From Candidatus Propionivibrio dominans (lineage in GTDB: Bacteria; Pseudomonadota; Gammaproteobacteria; Burkholderiales; Rhodocyclaceae): a DNA stretch of 64,000 nt. Below the pieces are notes generated by a model, which did no database searches, had not been told where the DNA came from, and saw only the letters and a program-made list of their open reading frames with translations. This document shows positions 20,475-29,436 of this stretch, piece after piece. The stretch's first letter is position 1, and every line of letters starts with the position of its first letter. The position numbers and the translations under genes are program-made. Where the stretch lies: the NCBI GenBank assembly GCA_016709335.1, contig JADJNC010000016.1:54548-118547 (forward strand). Reading direction: 5' to 3'.

Positions 20475-20570
20475 CCACCACAGAGGCGCGGCAAAGGTGA
20501 CGCAAAGAATGCTATTGCAAACAATTTGTTAATTTTGCGATTTCTTTGCACCTTTGCGTCTTTGCGGTGG
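20475..20570. repeat. Dispersed palindromic repeat, CGCAAAG family
   Basis: Two arms, CCACCACAGAGGCGC...GCAAAGGTGACGCAAAG and its approximate reverse complement CTTTGCACCTTTGCGTCTTTGCGGTGG, flank an AT-rich centre of about 35 bases. The same arms recur at 38912-38951, 39198-39236 and, in degraded form, at 22221-22262. Confidence 0.8.
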
Positions 20571-20729
20571 ATTCCTGTTTTTTTCTCAGCCTCTGAGCGG
20601 ATTGAATCACTGAAACTGCTGCGTGCATTCTCGCCATAGTCATCTGGCAAAACCTGTCGGCATTTCCAGCAGCGGTTTGAGGTGTTATGCTCAGTGCTCA
20701 TGACAAACAAGCCTTCAGCGGGCAGGCCC

Positions 20730-21389
20730 ATGGATATCAAACCGAAGCGACGAACACGCGAGCGCATCCTGGAAGCCAGCCTGCGGCTGTTCAACGATTT
20801 TGGCGAACCGAATGTCACGACTACCGTTATTGCCGACGATCTTGATATCAGCCCGGGTAATCTCTATTACCACTTCCACAACAAGGACGAGATTGTCGAG
20901 GCCATATTCGCCGGATTCGAGCGGGAGATCGAAGCAATACTCTCCGTACCGAGCAACCGACAGGCCGACGTCGATGACATCTGGCTGTTTCTGCACCTGC
21001 TGTTCGAGCAGATCTGGAAGTTCCGTTTTTTTTACCGCGACCTGAACGATTTGCTGACACGCAACCGCACGCTTGAAATTCATTTCAAGCAGATCCTCGC
21101 ACACAAGGTGATGACCGCTACGCTGCTCTGCGAAGGACTGGTCTCGGCCGGCACCATGCGGGCGACCAGTACCGAACTGCATGCGCTGAGCACCAATATG
21201 GCGGTAATTGCCACGTACTGGTTATCCTTCGAATATGCCCGCGATCCGCGCGGCAAAATGGAGAACGAACGGATCGGGCGGGGTGTTTATCAGGTCATGG
21301 CCATGGTTTCCCCCTTCCTGATCGATAAATCACGATCACTGCTGGAAAAGCTCTCTGTCGAGTACCTGAAGCAACAACCCCTCCGATAA
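20730..21389 (+). CDS. TetR/AcrR family transcriptional regulator
   Basis: About 219 residues. The N-terminal TetR helix-turn-helix is explicit: RRTRERILEASLRLFNDFGEPNVTTTVIADDLDISPGNLYYHFHNKDEIVEAIF. The ligand-binding half is not diagnostic. Start choice is uncertain: ATG at 20730 (MDIKPKRR) fits the domain, and an ATG at 20700 would add ten residues. It lies 32 bases upstream of a TPR-like gene on the same strand and near PHA and lipid genes, so regulation of storage metabolism is conceivable, but the targets cannot be read from the sequence. Confidence 0.88.
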   Translation: MDIKPKRRTRERILEASLRLFNDFGEPNVTTTVIADDLDISPGNLYYHFHNKDEIVEAIFAGFEREIEAILSVPSNRQADVDDIWLFLHLLFEQIWKFRFFYRDLNDLLTRNRTLEIHFKQILAHKVMTATLLCEGLVSAGTMRATSTELHALSTNMAVIATYWLSFEYARDPRGKMENERIGRGVYQVMAMVSPFLIDKSRSLLEKLSVEYLKQQPLR

Positions 21390-21421
21390 TCCAACCACTT
21401 CGATCATTCAGGAGAACAGTG

Positions 21422-22195
21422 ATGGCCTGGAAAAAATTTCCCCATTCTGACAAGGCATTTTCATATACCGGTGCTGCGCTCCAGAAAAACTGGACGCGCC
21501 TGCATCGTGGTGATTGCGAACCGTATCCGGACAATGCAAAAGTCCAGGCCGCCTGGCGCAGCTACCATGCCGGAGACTTCGGCAAGGCGGTCGAACTCGG
21601 ACTCGGCTGCGGCATGGCCGGATTCGCCGTTGCCAACAAGGCGGCGACCGTCTACGCCAGTTATCTGGAGACGGATGACGATCGCAAGCGCACGCTGTTG
21701 CTCGACGCCGCGCAGCGTTGTGAAGAACAGCAGAAGGCGATGCCGGAGTATGCCAACGCCTGGTACCTCCACGCCTATGCGCTGGGTCGTTACAGCCAGA
21801 GCATTTCGGTGGTCAAGGCACTAACCGAAGGCCTGGGAGGCAAGATCAGGAACAGCCTGTCGCAAGCCATCACGCTGGAACCGAAGCACGCCGATGCTCA
21901 TATCGCGCTCGGCGCCTACCATGCCGAAGTAATAGACAAGGTCGGCTCGCTGGTCGGCGGCCTCACCTACGGGGCGAAGAAACACATCGGGGTCGAACAT
22001 TTTGAAACGGCATTGAAACTCAATCCGGATTCGGCCATCGCCAGAATCGAATTTGCCAACGGACTGGCCATGATGTTCGGCAATGCCCGAATCAAGGATG
22101 CCGAGCGTTATTATCAGGAGGCGGTGGCCTGCATTCCGGCAGACGCCATGGAATGGCTGGATGTCGAGTCGGCCAGATCCGAGCTGGAGGATTAA
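21422..22195 (+). CDS. TPR-like protein of unknown function
   Basis: A 257-residue soluble protein with helical repeats of TPR/Sel1 character (VQAAWRSYHAGDFGKAVELG, NAWYLHAYALGRYSQSIS, LEPKHADAHIALGAYHAEVI, VEHFETALKLNPDSAIARIEFANGLAMMFG, DAERYYQEAVACIPAD). AGGAG lies seven bases before the ATG at 21422; an overlapping GTG three bases earlier is the alternative. No signal peptide is visible. The gene is close behind the TetR regulator and probably co-transcribed with it. Function unknown. Confidence 0.72.
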   Translation: MAWKKFPHSDKAFSYTGAALQKNWTRLHRGDCEPYPDNAKVQAAWRSYHAGDFGKAVELGLGCGMAGFAVANKAATVYASYLETDDDRKRTLLLDAAQRCEEQQKAMPEYANAWYLHAYALGRYSQSISVVKALTEGLGGKIRNSLSQAITLEPKHADAHIALGAYHAEVIDKVGSLVGGLTYGAKKHIGVEHFETALKLNPDSAIARIEFANGLAMMFGNARIKDAERYYQEAVACIPADAMEWLDVESARSELED

Positions 22196-22220
22196 GCTGC
22201 CAGAAAAAGCTGTGCAAGCG

Positions 22221-22262
22221 CTTTCAACGCAGAGGTCGCAGAGGCGCAAAGGGCACAGAGGG
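22221..22262. repeat. Degraded copy of CGCAAAG-family repeat
   Basis: AACGCAGAGGTCGCAGAGGCGCAAAGGGCACAGAGG is a single arm resembling the palindromic repeat at 20475 and 38912. No matching second arm is seen next to it. Confidence 0.55.
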
Positions 22263-22323
22263 AAACTCGGGATCCCCCGGCGCTCGTTAGCCCGACCCGA
22301 GTACCGTAGTGCCCTTATTTCAA

Positions 22324-22869
22324 TCAGCGCGTGCGTGGCTTGTCTTTGGACGGTTCGATCAGGTTGACGCAACGCTGTAGCGTAGCGGCCTGTTCCTCGG
22401 GCGACTTGCCAACCAGCTCGCAGTTCTGAGCAACCGTTTGCGGCTTCTTCGCCCTGGGCGGGATTGGGGGCACTGGGGCCGCTGCTGTTTCCCTGGCTGC
22501 TGGTGATTTCGGCGCAATGGCGGCGTCATCAAGTGCAGCCGGAACGGCACTTTCCGCTTTTTTGACTTTTTCGCCAGCGGCATTTGAACGGGCGACTGAA
22601 TACTCTTTCAACAAATGCACCTGCCTGGAGAGCACTTCGATTTGCGCCTTCATCTCGTCAAGTGCAAGGCTCTTTTCCTTAAGCGCGTCTTTTGCCCCAC
22701 GAACCTCAGCTTGCAAGGCCTTGCTGCTTTGATGATAAAGAAACGCACCGGCAGCTATCACCGTCAGCAGAACGCCCAGCAGCGTCGAGAGAATGACGAC
22801 AAGCGTGAGTTTGGGACTGCGCTCCGGCGCCGCTTCGACAACTTCAGGCTCTTCGTTAAGGGTGGTCAA
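22324..22869 (-). CDS. Membrane-anchored coiled-coil protein of unknown function
   Basis: 181 residues: a short cytoplasmic N-terminus (NEEPEVVEAAPERSPK), one membrane segment at about residues 21-45 (LTLVVILSTLLGVLLTVIAAGAFLY), a predicted coiled coil (SKALQAEVRGAKDALKEKSLALDEMKAQIEVLSRQVHLLKEY), a Pro/Ala-rich linker, and a conserved-looking C-terminus with two cysteines (NCELVGKSPEEQAATLQRCVNLI). I do not recognise the family. It is convergent with the TPR-like gene. Confidence 0.7.
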   Translation of the reverse strand: MTTLNEEPEVVEAAPERSPKLTLVVILSTLLGVLLTVIAAGAFLYHQSSKALQAEVRGAKDALKEKSLALDEMKAQIEVLSRQVHLLKEYSVARSNAAGEKVKKAESAVPAALDDAAIAPKSPAARETAAAPVPPIPPRAKKPQTVAQNCELVGKSPEEQAATLQRCVNLIEPSKDKPRTR

Positions 22870-23022
22870 GGCAGTGTCCTTTGACTATACGCCGGCGCAG
22901 TGTTTCACCAGCGTTGATGCTTCAAAACACAATCACACCGGGAGATAATGTAGCGCAGGGGAAATACTTGAGCAATCCAGAATGGTCGCATGAAGAAATG
23001 GGGATGGTTAAACCATATCCCA

Positions 23023-24505
23023 TCAGATTTCTTCCAGAAGCACCGCTTCAACGGCCGCCGGATTGCCAAGACGCGCCCAGGGTTCCATCAGGACCAGCCA
23101 AAGCAGTTTTTCGAATTCAAGAGAGAAGCGCTCGACGATACGCTCGGGATCGTCAACCATGTTTTTATCGGTAATCAACCCGAACTGTACCTGACCGTTG
23201 TACGAGAGAATACTGACGCCGATGCCGATGCTGCCTGACTGTGGCACCCAGAACATCTGCTGCCTTAGTTTGACCCCGGCCATGTAGCGCGCCTGCTGCG
23301 GTCCCGGGACATTGGTCATCACCGCGGTGGCTTTGCTGGACAGCAGGTCGAGTACCTGTTGCTGCAAAAACCGGGGCCATACCGACCAGACCGAGAAGGC
23401 TGTAAGTCACCGGTGCCTGATAGGAGCCCTTGAGCGCCTGCATCCGCTCACGCGTGGCGTACAAACGAGTCAGCGGATTCTCGATGCCGACCGGCAACTC
23501 GAGAGCGACCAGGCCGAAATGGTTGCCCAGCTTCTCACTGCTGTCAGTCGAGCGCAGATTCACCGGCACCAGGGCACGTATCTCGGTGTCCGTTGCGACA
23601 TCGCCCTTCTCAAGGAGGTAAGCGCGCAAAGCACCTGCCACGGCGGAAAGCAGCATGTCGTTTACGGAACAGCCGAGGACGCGGCCAACGGCCTTGACCT
23701 GAGGCAGGGGAATCGATTCGGACCATGCCACGCGCTTGACCGTACCGGGCTTGCCCTTGAAGCGTGTGGCACTGTCGTTGGGCATCAACGCCAGCTTTTT
23801 GACTTCATTGGCCAGCGAGCCGGCGACGCTGGCATAGTCGCGGATTGAACCTGGGTCCTTGCGCAGACCCTGGTACTGGCCCCACAGGTTGCCGCCGATA
23901 CGGATCGAGGCAAGCGCCAGGTCGGTAATCGGCTCGGCGATGCTGTTCCAGAAGTTATCATCCTCGTCCGTTTCATCGTCGACGAGAGAATCACGCCTGG
24001 CCGGTGACTTCGGCGCACCCTCTTCCGGTGCATCGGCGCTCTCATCGGTCAGTGAATTCAACACACCGATGAGCGCAATGCCGTCAGCAATGGCGTGATG
24101 AATGCGAATGACCAGTGCCGAGTCACCCTCGGCGGTTTCGACAAGCTGATACTCCCAGCGTGGGCGTGACGGGTTAAGCGGCTCACTGGCCAGTTCGGCG
24201 ACGAACTTCTCCAGTTCACGCTTGCCGCAAGGCGAGGGCAGGAGCGACTGCCGAACATGGGTATCGATGTCGAAATCATCGTCATCAACCCACCAGGCAC
24301 CCTCTGAATTCTGTTCGGCGATTTGATGGAAGCGTGCATAGCGCTGCAGGCGCTTGGCGACGGTACGCTTCAAGCGCTGGTGATCCAGGCGTCCGGCAAA
24401 AATCATCACGCCAATAATCTGCATCAGATTGCTCGGCCGATCCATGCGCAGCCATGCCGTATCGACACTGGCAATACGTTCACGAACGCGCTCACGGGAT
24501 GTCAT
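23023..24505 (-). CDS. Wax ester synthase/diacylglycerol acyltransferase, frameshifted
   Basis: WS/DGAT family enzyme that condenses acyl-CoA with fatty alcohol or diacylglycerol to make wax esters or triacylglycerol at the membrane/lipid-droplet surface. The catalytic H-H-A-I-A-D-G motif sits in VIRIHHAIADGIALIGVLN, preceded by MDRPSNLMQIIGVMIF and followed by NDMLLSAVAGALRAYL and the C-terminal TNVPGP and NMVDDPERIVERF motifs. The start at 24505 (MTSRERVRERIAS) precedes the conserved N-terminus. The frame shifts at about 23365 in a T-run, with the C-terminal domain continuing as LQQQVLDLLSSKATAVMTNVPGP. Repaired length is about 493 residues, normal for the family. A 22-bp perfect hairpin lies just upstream. 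Confidence 0.88.
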
Positions 24506-24550
24506 CGCGATACTCCGGACAAATGACCAGCTCACATGATAGCAAGACCC

Positions 24551-24600
24551 AGGGGGTGTTGACATTCATTTCTTGGATGAAATGAATGTCAACACCCCCT
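24551..24600. repeat. Perfect 22-bp inverted repeat with 6-base loop
   Basis: The left arm 24551-24572 begins AGGGGGTGTTGACATTC and the right arm 24579-24600 is its exact reverse complement; the loop is TTGGAT. No T-run follows in either direction that would make a classic terminator. It lies between the patatin-like gene and the WS/DGAT gene, both read leftward, 45 bases before the WS/DGAT start. It could be a regulator site, an RNA-processing hairpin or a small mobile remnant. Confidence 0.9.
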
Positions 24601-24664
24601 AGCCATCTCCGGCACAACATCGTCAAACGAAATCCCGGGGCTGACGGGATGTCTGTTCAGGAAA

Positions 24665-25885
24665 TCAGGCTTTTTGCAACTCCAGCCAGCATTCGAGATC
24701 GTGCAACGAAGTATCGAGCGCCGTCGCGGTTGATACCAGATCGGGCTGGCGTTTTCCTGACAGCAACGAACGGCTGTGATCGCGGAGAACAGAAACGTTC
24801 AGATGAAAACCATGGCGTTCGAAAACTGGCGCGAGTTCATGGCGCCGCCGGTACAGATCGGAGCGCGTATGCTGATAGGCATGTTCGCACAAGCGGCTGC
24901 GGCTACGGTAACTGAAGACATTGGTAAAGAACATTTCAGCATCGTCACGACCCGGCTCAAACAGCACCACATCGGAACCCTCGTATTCATGCTGGTAGCG
25001 ATCCATACCGGTGCGCATGCGTGAATGGATGATGGCGCGGAATGTTTGCGACAGGACGACCGGCAAGCCCCCGTCAACCAGATGCTCCGGTCTGCGCACA
25101 TCATGACCCCGGCGGGCCTGTCTGGCCGCCAGTTCGGAATCAAAAGGCACCAGCGGGTTGATGCAAATCACCAGATCGGCACCCTCGCGCAAGGCCACCG
25201 AGGCGTGCAGCGTCTTGATCAAGGCGCCATCGACATAATAATGTCCGTTGATCTTTACTGGAGGAAACAATCCGGGCAATGCGGCACTGGCCTGAACGGC
25301 CAGGGAGATCGGCACATCGTCGTGCCCTGCCCCGCCAAACGCCACCGACTCGCCTGTATCCAGATCGGTCGCGACCAGGAAGAGCCTGTGTTTGAGCTGC
25401 CGGAAATCGTTACTTCGCCCCGCAGTCGAAAACAGTTTTCTCAGCAATTGATCAATGCCGGCATTATCGAATACACCGGCCGGAAGCGCGTGGCTCAGGC
25501 GTTGAAACGACTCGAACAGACCGAGATGCCAGGGGTCGGAAAAATAATGCCGCAACGACGACCAGAGCAGCGGGGGTACGGAACGCGCACGTTTGTAGTA
25601 CTCACCAAAAGCCGGCCGCAACAGGATTTCGGGGTCGAAAACCTCGTTGGTATCATTCTCAACCAGCATGCGGGCCAGCGTATCCGGTCGCAATCCGTTG
25701 GCCAGCGCAGCTGCGATTATGCTTCCTGAACTGACCCCGACGAAGAAATCGAACTCGTTGAAGTCCGCCCCCTCAAGCGCTTCGGCCAACGCGGCCATGG
25801 CACCGACCTCGTAGATTCCGCCCACAGGCCCACCGCCGGCAAGCGCCAACCCGACCTTCGAACGCAAGGCTCCAGCGGCCATCAA
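24665..25885 (-). CDS. Patatin-like phospholipase/acyl hydrolase
   Basis: A 406-residue Ser-Asp dyad hydrolase. The oxyanion loop is LALAGGGPVGGIYEVG (residues 13-27), the nucleophile elbow G-V-S-S-G with Ser52, and the dyad aspartate is in HYYVDGALIKT. No signal peptide is apparent, so the protein is likely cytoplasmic or membrane-peripheral. It lies upstream of the WS/DGAT gene and downstream of the phasin on the same strand, which suggests it acts on stored or membrane lipids; substrate unknown. The first two codons are both ATG. Confidence 0.88.
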   Translation of the reverse strand: MMAAGALRSKVGLALAGGGPVGGIYEVGAMAALAEALEGADFNEFDFFVGVSSGSIIAAALANGLRPDTLARMLVENDTNEVFDPEILLRPAFGEYYKRARSVPPLLWSSLRHYFSDPWHLGLFESFQRLSHALPAGVFDNAGIDQLLRKLFSTAGRSNDFRQLKHRLFLVATDLDTGESVAFGGAGHDDVPISLAVQASAALPGLFPPVKINGHYYVDGALIKTLHASVALREGADLVICINPLVPFDSELAARQARRGHDVRRPEHLVDGGLPVVLSQTFRAIIHSRMRTGMDRYQHEYEGSDVVLFEPGRDDAEMFFTNVFSYRSRSRLCEHAYQHTRSDLYRRRHELAPVFERHGFHLNVSVLRDHSRSLLSGKRQPDLVSTATALDTSLHDLECWLELQKA

Positions 25886-25942
25886 GTGTCTCCCGAAAAA
25901 GCATCCGGTACGTTGCTCACTGCATCAAGACAGATGCCCACC

Positions 25943-25972
25943 GTCAGAGTGTGTTCAAACTCACACTCTGAC
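25943..25972. terminator. Hairpin between phasin and patatin-like genes
   Basis: GTCAGAGTGTG and CACACTCTGAC form an 11-base-pair perfect stem around the loop TTCAAACT, 32 bases past the phasin stop codon. There is no T-run, so it may stabilise the phasin mRNA or attenuate rather than terminate. Confidence 0.55.
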
Positions 25973-26003
25973 AGGCAGTCCTACCGCCTCGACCCCTACC
26001 CAC

Positions 26004-26609
26004 TTAGTGGCTGGTATGAGAGATAGTCTTCAGTACATCAGCCGGGGTGACTGGCGCTACAGCCTTTGCTGCAACCGGCTTGGCCGCTGGCTTGGCAGCA
26101 GGTTTCCTGGCGGCGGGTTTGGCAACGGCCTTGACTGCCGGTTTCGCAGCAGGTTTCCTGGCGGCGGGTTTGGCAACGGCCTTGACTGCCGGTTTCGCAG
26201 CAGGTTTCGCAGCAGGTTTCGCAGCAGCCTTCTGTTCGGTCAGGCCCTGGACGACGGCGGTCAGATCAACGACGCGCCGGGAAAGCTTTTCGATATCCTT
26301 CTTGCTCGGTACGCCCAGGCTGCCGAGAGCACGCGCAACACGGTCTTCGAACACCTGCTCAAGGCGATCCCAGGTACCGGCAGCCTTGCCGGCAACGACG
26401 GCAATCTTCTCATCAGTCATCTTGCGCGTCCGTGCCTGAATGCTTTCACCTTCCTTGACCAGCGCTTCAAACACCTTGCCGCCCTCTTCCTGAGCCTTGG
26501 CAAAAGCGCCGAGCCCTGCCAGCCAGATCTGCTGTGCGGAATCCTTGACGGTGAGTGCAAGTTGGTTTTCGGTCAGACTACCGGCCAGTGCTTTCAGTTT
26601 CTTTCCCAT
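26004..26609 (-). CDS. Phasin family granule-associated protein with AKP-repeat tail
   Basis: A 201-residue protein of the poly(hydroxyalkanoate) granule-associated family (TIGR01837-like). The N-terminal about 120 residues are amphipathic helix (SAQQIWLAGLGAFAKAQEEGGKVFEALVKEGE, then FEDRVARALGSLGVPSKKDIEKLSRRVVDL). The tail is basic and repetitive (AAKPAAKPAVKAVAKPAARKPAA), including a 17-residue unit encoded by an exact 51-bp tandem duplication at 26095-26196. Such tails bind DNA in PhaM-like proteins, so the protein may tether granules to the nucleoid, which is inference. The start at 26609 has AAGGAG at good distance. It is divergent from the acyl-CoA reductase gene, with 277 bases between them. 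Confidence 0.9.
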   Translation of the reverse strand: MGKKLKALAGSLTENQLALTVKDSAQQIWLAGLGAFAKAQEEGGKVFEALVKEGESIQARTRKMTDEKIAVVAGKAAGTWDRLEQVFEDRVARALGSLGVPSKKDIEKLSRRVVDLTAVVQGLTEQKAAAKPAAKPAAKPAVKAVAKPAARKPAAKPAVKAVAKPAARKPAAKPAAKPVAAKAVAPVTPADVLKTISHTSH

Positions 26610-26652
26610 TTCAAACTCCTTTTTCATGAAAGTCGTTCGAGCGACTTTCGAA

Positions 26653-26691
26653 TCTCCCTTCGCTCTCCGGGAGAGGGGTCGGGGGTGAGAG
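26653..26691. repeat. Dispersed GC-rich repeat, CCCTCTCC/GGAGAGGG family
   Basis: TCTCCCTTCGCTCTCCGGGAGAGGGGTCGGGGGTGAGAG is a partial copy of a repeat common between proteobacterial genes. A fuller double copy is at 39022-39098. It lies between the phasin and the acyl-CoA reductase, so it is transcribed as part of the phasin leader or sits in the shared promoter region. Confidence 0.7.
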
Positions 26692-26886
26692 TAACGGGCA
26701 CAGCCTTCAATAACTTGATTGATTGACAAAGTCATGTCCGTTCGCTTTACTACTTGTAAGGTCGGCAAGCGTTTTCTCTTGCTCCTTGATGCCATTGTAG
26801 AGACAATAAATAGAGGGGGCATACTAATAGCCTAGGCATTACCCTCTAATATCAGCTTCAGGCTCACATCCAATCAGGAGAAGTGT

Positions 26887-28878
26887 ATGAACTATTTTGT
26901 GACCGGCGCCACCGGTTTTATCGGCAAACGTCTTGTTGCCAAACTTCTTGCACGTCCCGACAGCGTTGTTTATTTTCTCGTTCGCACCATTGAACTGCAA
27001 CGCATCGATGAATTCAGGAATTACTGGGGCGTCGATTCGACACGCGCGATCCCGGTCGTCGGCGATCTCACGCAGCCGAATCTTGGAGTAGTGCAAACCG
27101 AAATTCGCAAAATGAAAGGCAAGATCACCCACTTCTTCCACCTCGCTGCAATTTACGACCTCAATGCCAGCGCGGAGGATCAGCAACGTGCCAATGTGGA
27201 TGGAACGCGCAACACCGTCGGCCTGGCTGAAACCATGGCCGTCAAGCATTTTCACCTGGTCAGCTCGATTGCCTCGGCGGGCCTGTTTGAAGGCCTCTTT
27301 CGCGAAGACATGTTCGAGGAAGCCGAGAACCTGGAAAATCCGTACTTCCGCACCAAGCATGATTCCGAAGGCATCGTACGCAAGGAGTGCCGCGTGCCAT
27401 GGCGCATCTACCGCCCGGCCATCGTTGTCGGCGACTCGCGCACCGGCGAGATGGACAAGATCGACGGGCCGTACTACTTCTTCAAACTGATCCAGAAGAT
27501 GCGCAGGCTCCTGCCGAGCTGGATGCCGACCATCGGCATTGAAGGCGGGCGCATCAACGTCGTTCCGGTCGATTTCGTTGTTGCGGCGATGGATCACATC
27601 GCCCACCTGAAAAATGAAGACGGCAAGTGCTTCCATCTGACCGACCCGAGTCCGATGCGTGTCGGCGACCTGCTCAACAGTTTTGCCCGTGCGGCGCACG
27701 CGCCGCAAATGACCATGCGTATCAATGCCGCGATTTTTGGCTTCATTCCCAAGCACATCCGCAAGGCGCTGTTCGCACTGACACCGATTCGCCGCATTCG
27801 CAATGCGGTGATGAAGGATCTTGGCCTCCCCGACAGCATTTTCGAGTTCATCAATTACCCGACCCGCTTCGATTGCCGCGAAACACTGCGCGTACTCAAG
27901 GGCACTGAGATTGCCGTGCCGCCGCTTGACACCTATGCCTGGCGTCTGTGGGACTACTGGGAACGCCATCTTGACCCGGACCTGTTCATTGATTACAGCC
28001 TGCGCGGCCAGGTTGACGGCAAGGTTGTGCTGGTTACCGGCGGCTCCTCGGGCATCGGGAAAGCAACCATCCGCAAGATTGCCGAGGCCGGCGCCATCGC
28101 CGTCACCATTGCACGCGACGGCCAACAGCTTGACGAGACTCGCGCCGAGTTCGAGGCGGCCGGTCTGAAGCTGATCACGCACGTCGTCGACATTGCCTCG
28201 AAGGAGCAATGCGATGCCTTCGTCAAGATCATGGACGAGCAGCACGGCGGCGTCGATATTCTGGTCAATAATGCCGGACGTTCGATACGTCGCGGCATAG
28301 AGAATTCGTTCGATCGTTTCCACGACTATGAACGAACCATGGAGGTCAATTATTTTGGCGCGCTTCGCCTGACCATGGGCTTGCTGCCGGGGATGATCAG
28401 GAAGAAAAAGGGAATGGTGGTCAACATTTCATCGATCGGGGTGTTGACCAATGCCCCGCGCTTCTCGGCTTATGTCGCCTCAAAAGCCGCCATGGATGCC
28501 TGGACGCGTTGTGCGGCGTCGGAGTTTGCTGACCGTCATATCGACTTTACGACAATCAACATGCCACTCGTCAAGACCCCGATGATCTCGCCTACCAAAC
28601 TCTATGAGCAGGTGCCCACCCTCACTCCCGAAGAAGCGGCCCTGCTGGTGGTTGACGCCATCATCCACAAACCGGTGCGCATTGCCACACGGCTGGGAAT
28701 CTTCGGCGCCCTGCTGCATTCACTGATGCCGAAAGTGGCGCAAATCGTCATGAATACAAGCTTCCGCATGTTCCCTGATTCAATCGCCGCCGGCCAGAGC
28801 AAGAAGCCTGCTGCAATGCAAACGCCATCGGCTGATCAGATCGCCTTCACCCAGATCATGCGCGGCATGCATTTCTGA
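26887..28878 (+). CDS. Two-domain fatty acyl-CoA reductase (SDR-SDR)
   Basis: 663 residues with two Rossmann dehydrogenases. The N-terminal extended-SDR domain has GATGFIG at residues 7-13 and an active-site Y-x-x-x-K (YFRTK, about 154), as in the NAD_binding_4 part of fatty acyl-CoA reductases. The C-terminal classical SDR has TGGSSGIG near 385, NNAG near 459 and YVASK near 528. The length and domain order match the Marinobacter Maqu_2507-type enzyme that reduces acyl-CoA or aldehyde to fatty alcohol, and mycobacterial homologues. With a WS/DGAT 2.4 kb away the obvious role is supply of alcohol for wax esters. The alternative is an uncharacterised SDR fusion. A CAGGAG ribosome site precedes the ATG. 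Confidence 0.82.
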   Translation: MNYFVTGATGFIGKRLVAKLLARPDSVVYFLVRTIELQRIDEFRNYWGVDSTRAIPVVGDLTQPNLGVVQTEIRKMKGKITHFFHLAAIYDLNASAEDQQRANVDGTRNTVGLAETMAVKHFHLVSSIASAGLFEGLFREDMFEEAENLENPYFRTKHDSEGIVRKECRVPWRIYRPAIVVGDSRTGEMDKIDGPYYFFKLIQKMRRLLPSWMPTIGIEGGRINVVPVDFVVAAMDHIAHLKNEDGKCFHLTDPSPMRVGDLLNSFARAAHAPQMTMRINAAIFGFIPKHIRKALFALTPIRRIRNAVMKDLGLPDSIFEFINYPTRFDCRETLRVLKGTEIAVPPLDTYAWRLWDYWERHLDPDLFIDYSLRGQVDGKVVLVTGGSSGIGKATIRKIAEAGAIAVTIARDGQQLDETRAEFEAAGLKLITHVVDIASKEQCDAFVKIMDEQHGGVDILVNNAGRSIRRGIENSFDRFHDYERTMEVNYFGALRLTMGLLPGMIRKKKGMVVNISSIGVLTNAPRFSAYVASKAAMDAWTRCAASEFADRHIDFTTINMPLVKTPMISPTKLYEQVPTLTPEEAALLVVDAIIHKPVRIATRLGIFGALLHSLMPKVAQIVMNTSFRMFPDSIAAGQSKKPAAMQTPSADQIAFTQIMRGMHF

Positions 28879-28978
28879 GCACTTCGCCCTGCACGCACGC
28901 CGGTCGCGTGCGCAGCATGACGTCGTGGTAAGCTGCAAGGCTTCCGGAACCCCTGAAAAAGACAGATTCATTGTGCCC

Positions 28979-29398
28979 ATGAACACACTCACTCCGCCCA
29001 CCAATCCAGGCCAGAATGCTCGCGAACTGCTTAAAACCTTGCAGGAAAGTTTTCCGGTCTTTCGCGAATGCTCGCCTCTGGTCATAGGCATCGACAAGCA
29101 ACTTCTTGAACGGCTACCTGATATTGACCGTAAAACCCTGCGCATCGCGCTGGGCATGCATACCCACTCGCTGCGCTATCTAAAGACAATGGAGAAAGCG
29201 ACTCACCGTCTCGATCTTGACGGCAGCGCTGGCGCCGAAGTGATGGCTGCACACCGCACCCATGCCACTGAAGTCCTGCGCGAACGTTTCCGGAAGGATG
29301 CCGAACGGCGCCAGGCGCAACGCGAGGCCGAAGCGCAGGAGCGTCAGCGTAGCGAGAAGCTCAGGCAACTGGTCGAGAAGTTCGACAAGAACAGGTAG
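28979..29398 (+). CDS. ProQ/FinO family RNA chaperone
   Basis: A 139-residue protein with a FinO/ProQ RNA-binding core: ARELLKTLQESFPVFRECSPLVIGIDKQLLERLPDIDRKTLRIALGMHTHSLRYLKTM, followed by a highly charged helical tail (RERFRKDAERRQAQREAEAQERQRSEKLRQLVEKFDK). The single-domain layout resembles betaproteobacterial minimal ProQ proteins, which bind structured 3' ends of mRNAs and sRNAs. The start at 28979 (MNTLTPP) is the ATG nearest the domain; an in-frame GTG lies six bases earlier. Confidence 0.87.
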   Translation: MNTLTPPTNPGQNARELLKTLQESFPVFRECSPLVIGIDKQLLERLPDIDRKTLRIALGMHTHSLRYLKTMEKATHRLDLDGSAGAEVMAAHRTHATEVLRERFRKDAERRQAQREAEAQERQRSEKLRQLVEKFDKNR

Positions 29399-29436
29399 CG
29401 TCCAGCCACTACCCTTCAGACCGGCAGCAGCTCACT

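Noticed and set aside
26839..28323. 494-codon open frame antisense to the acyl-CoA reductase
   Set aside because: The plus-strand product has clear Rossmann and catalytic motifs; the antisense translation has none.
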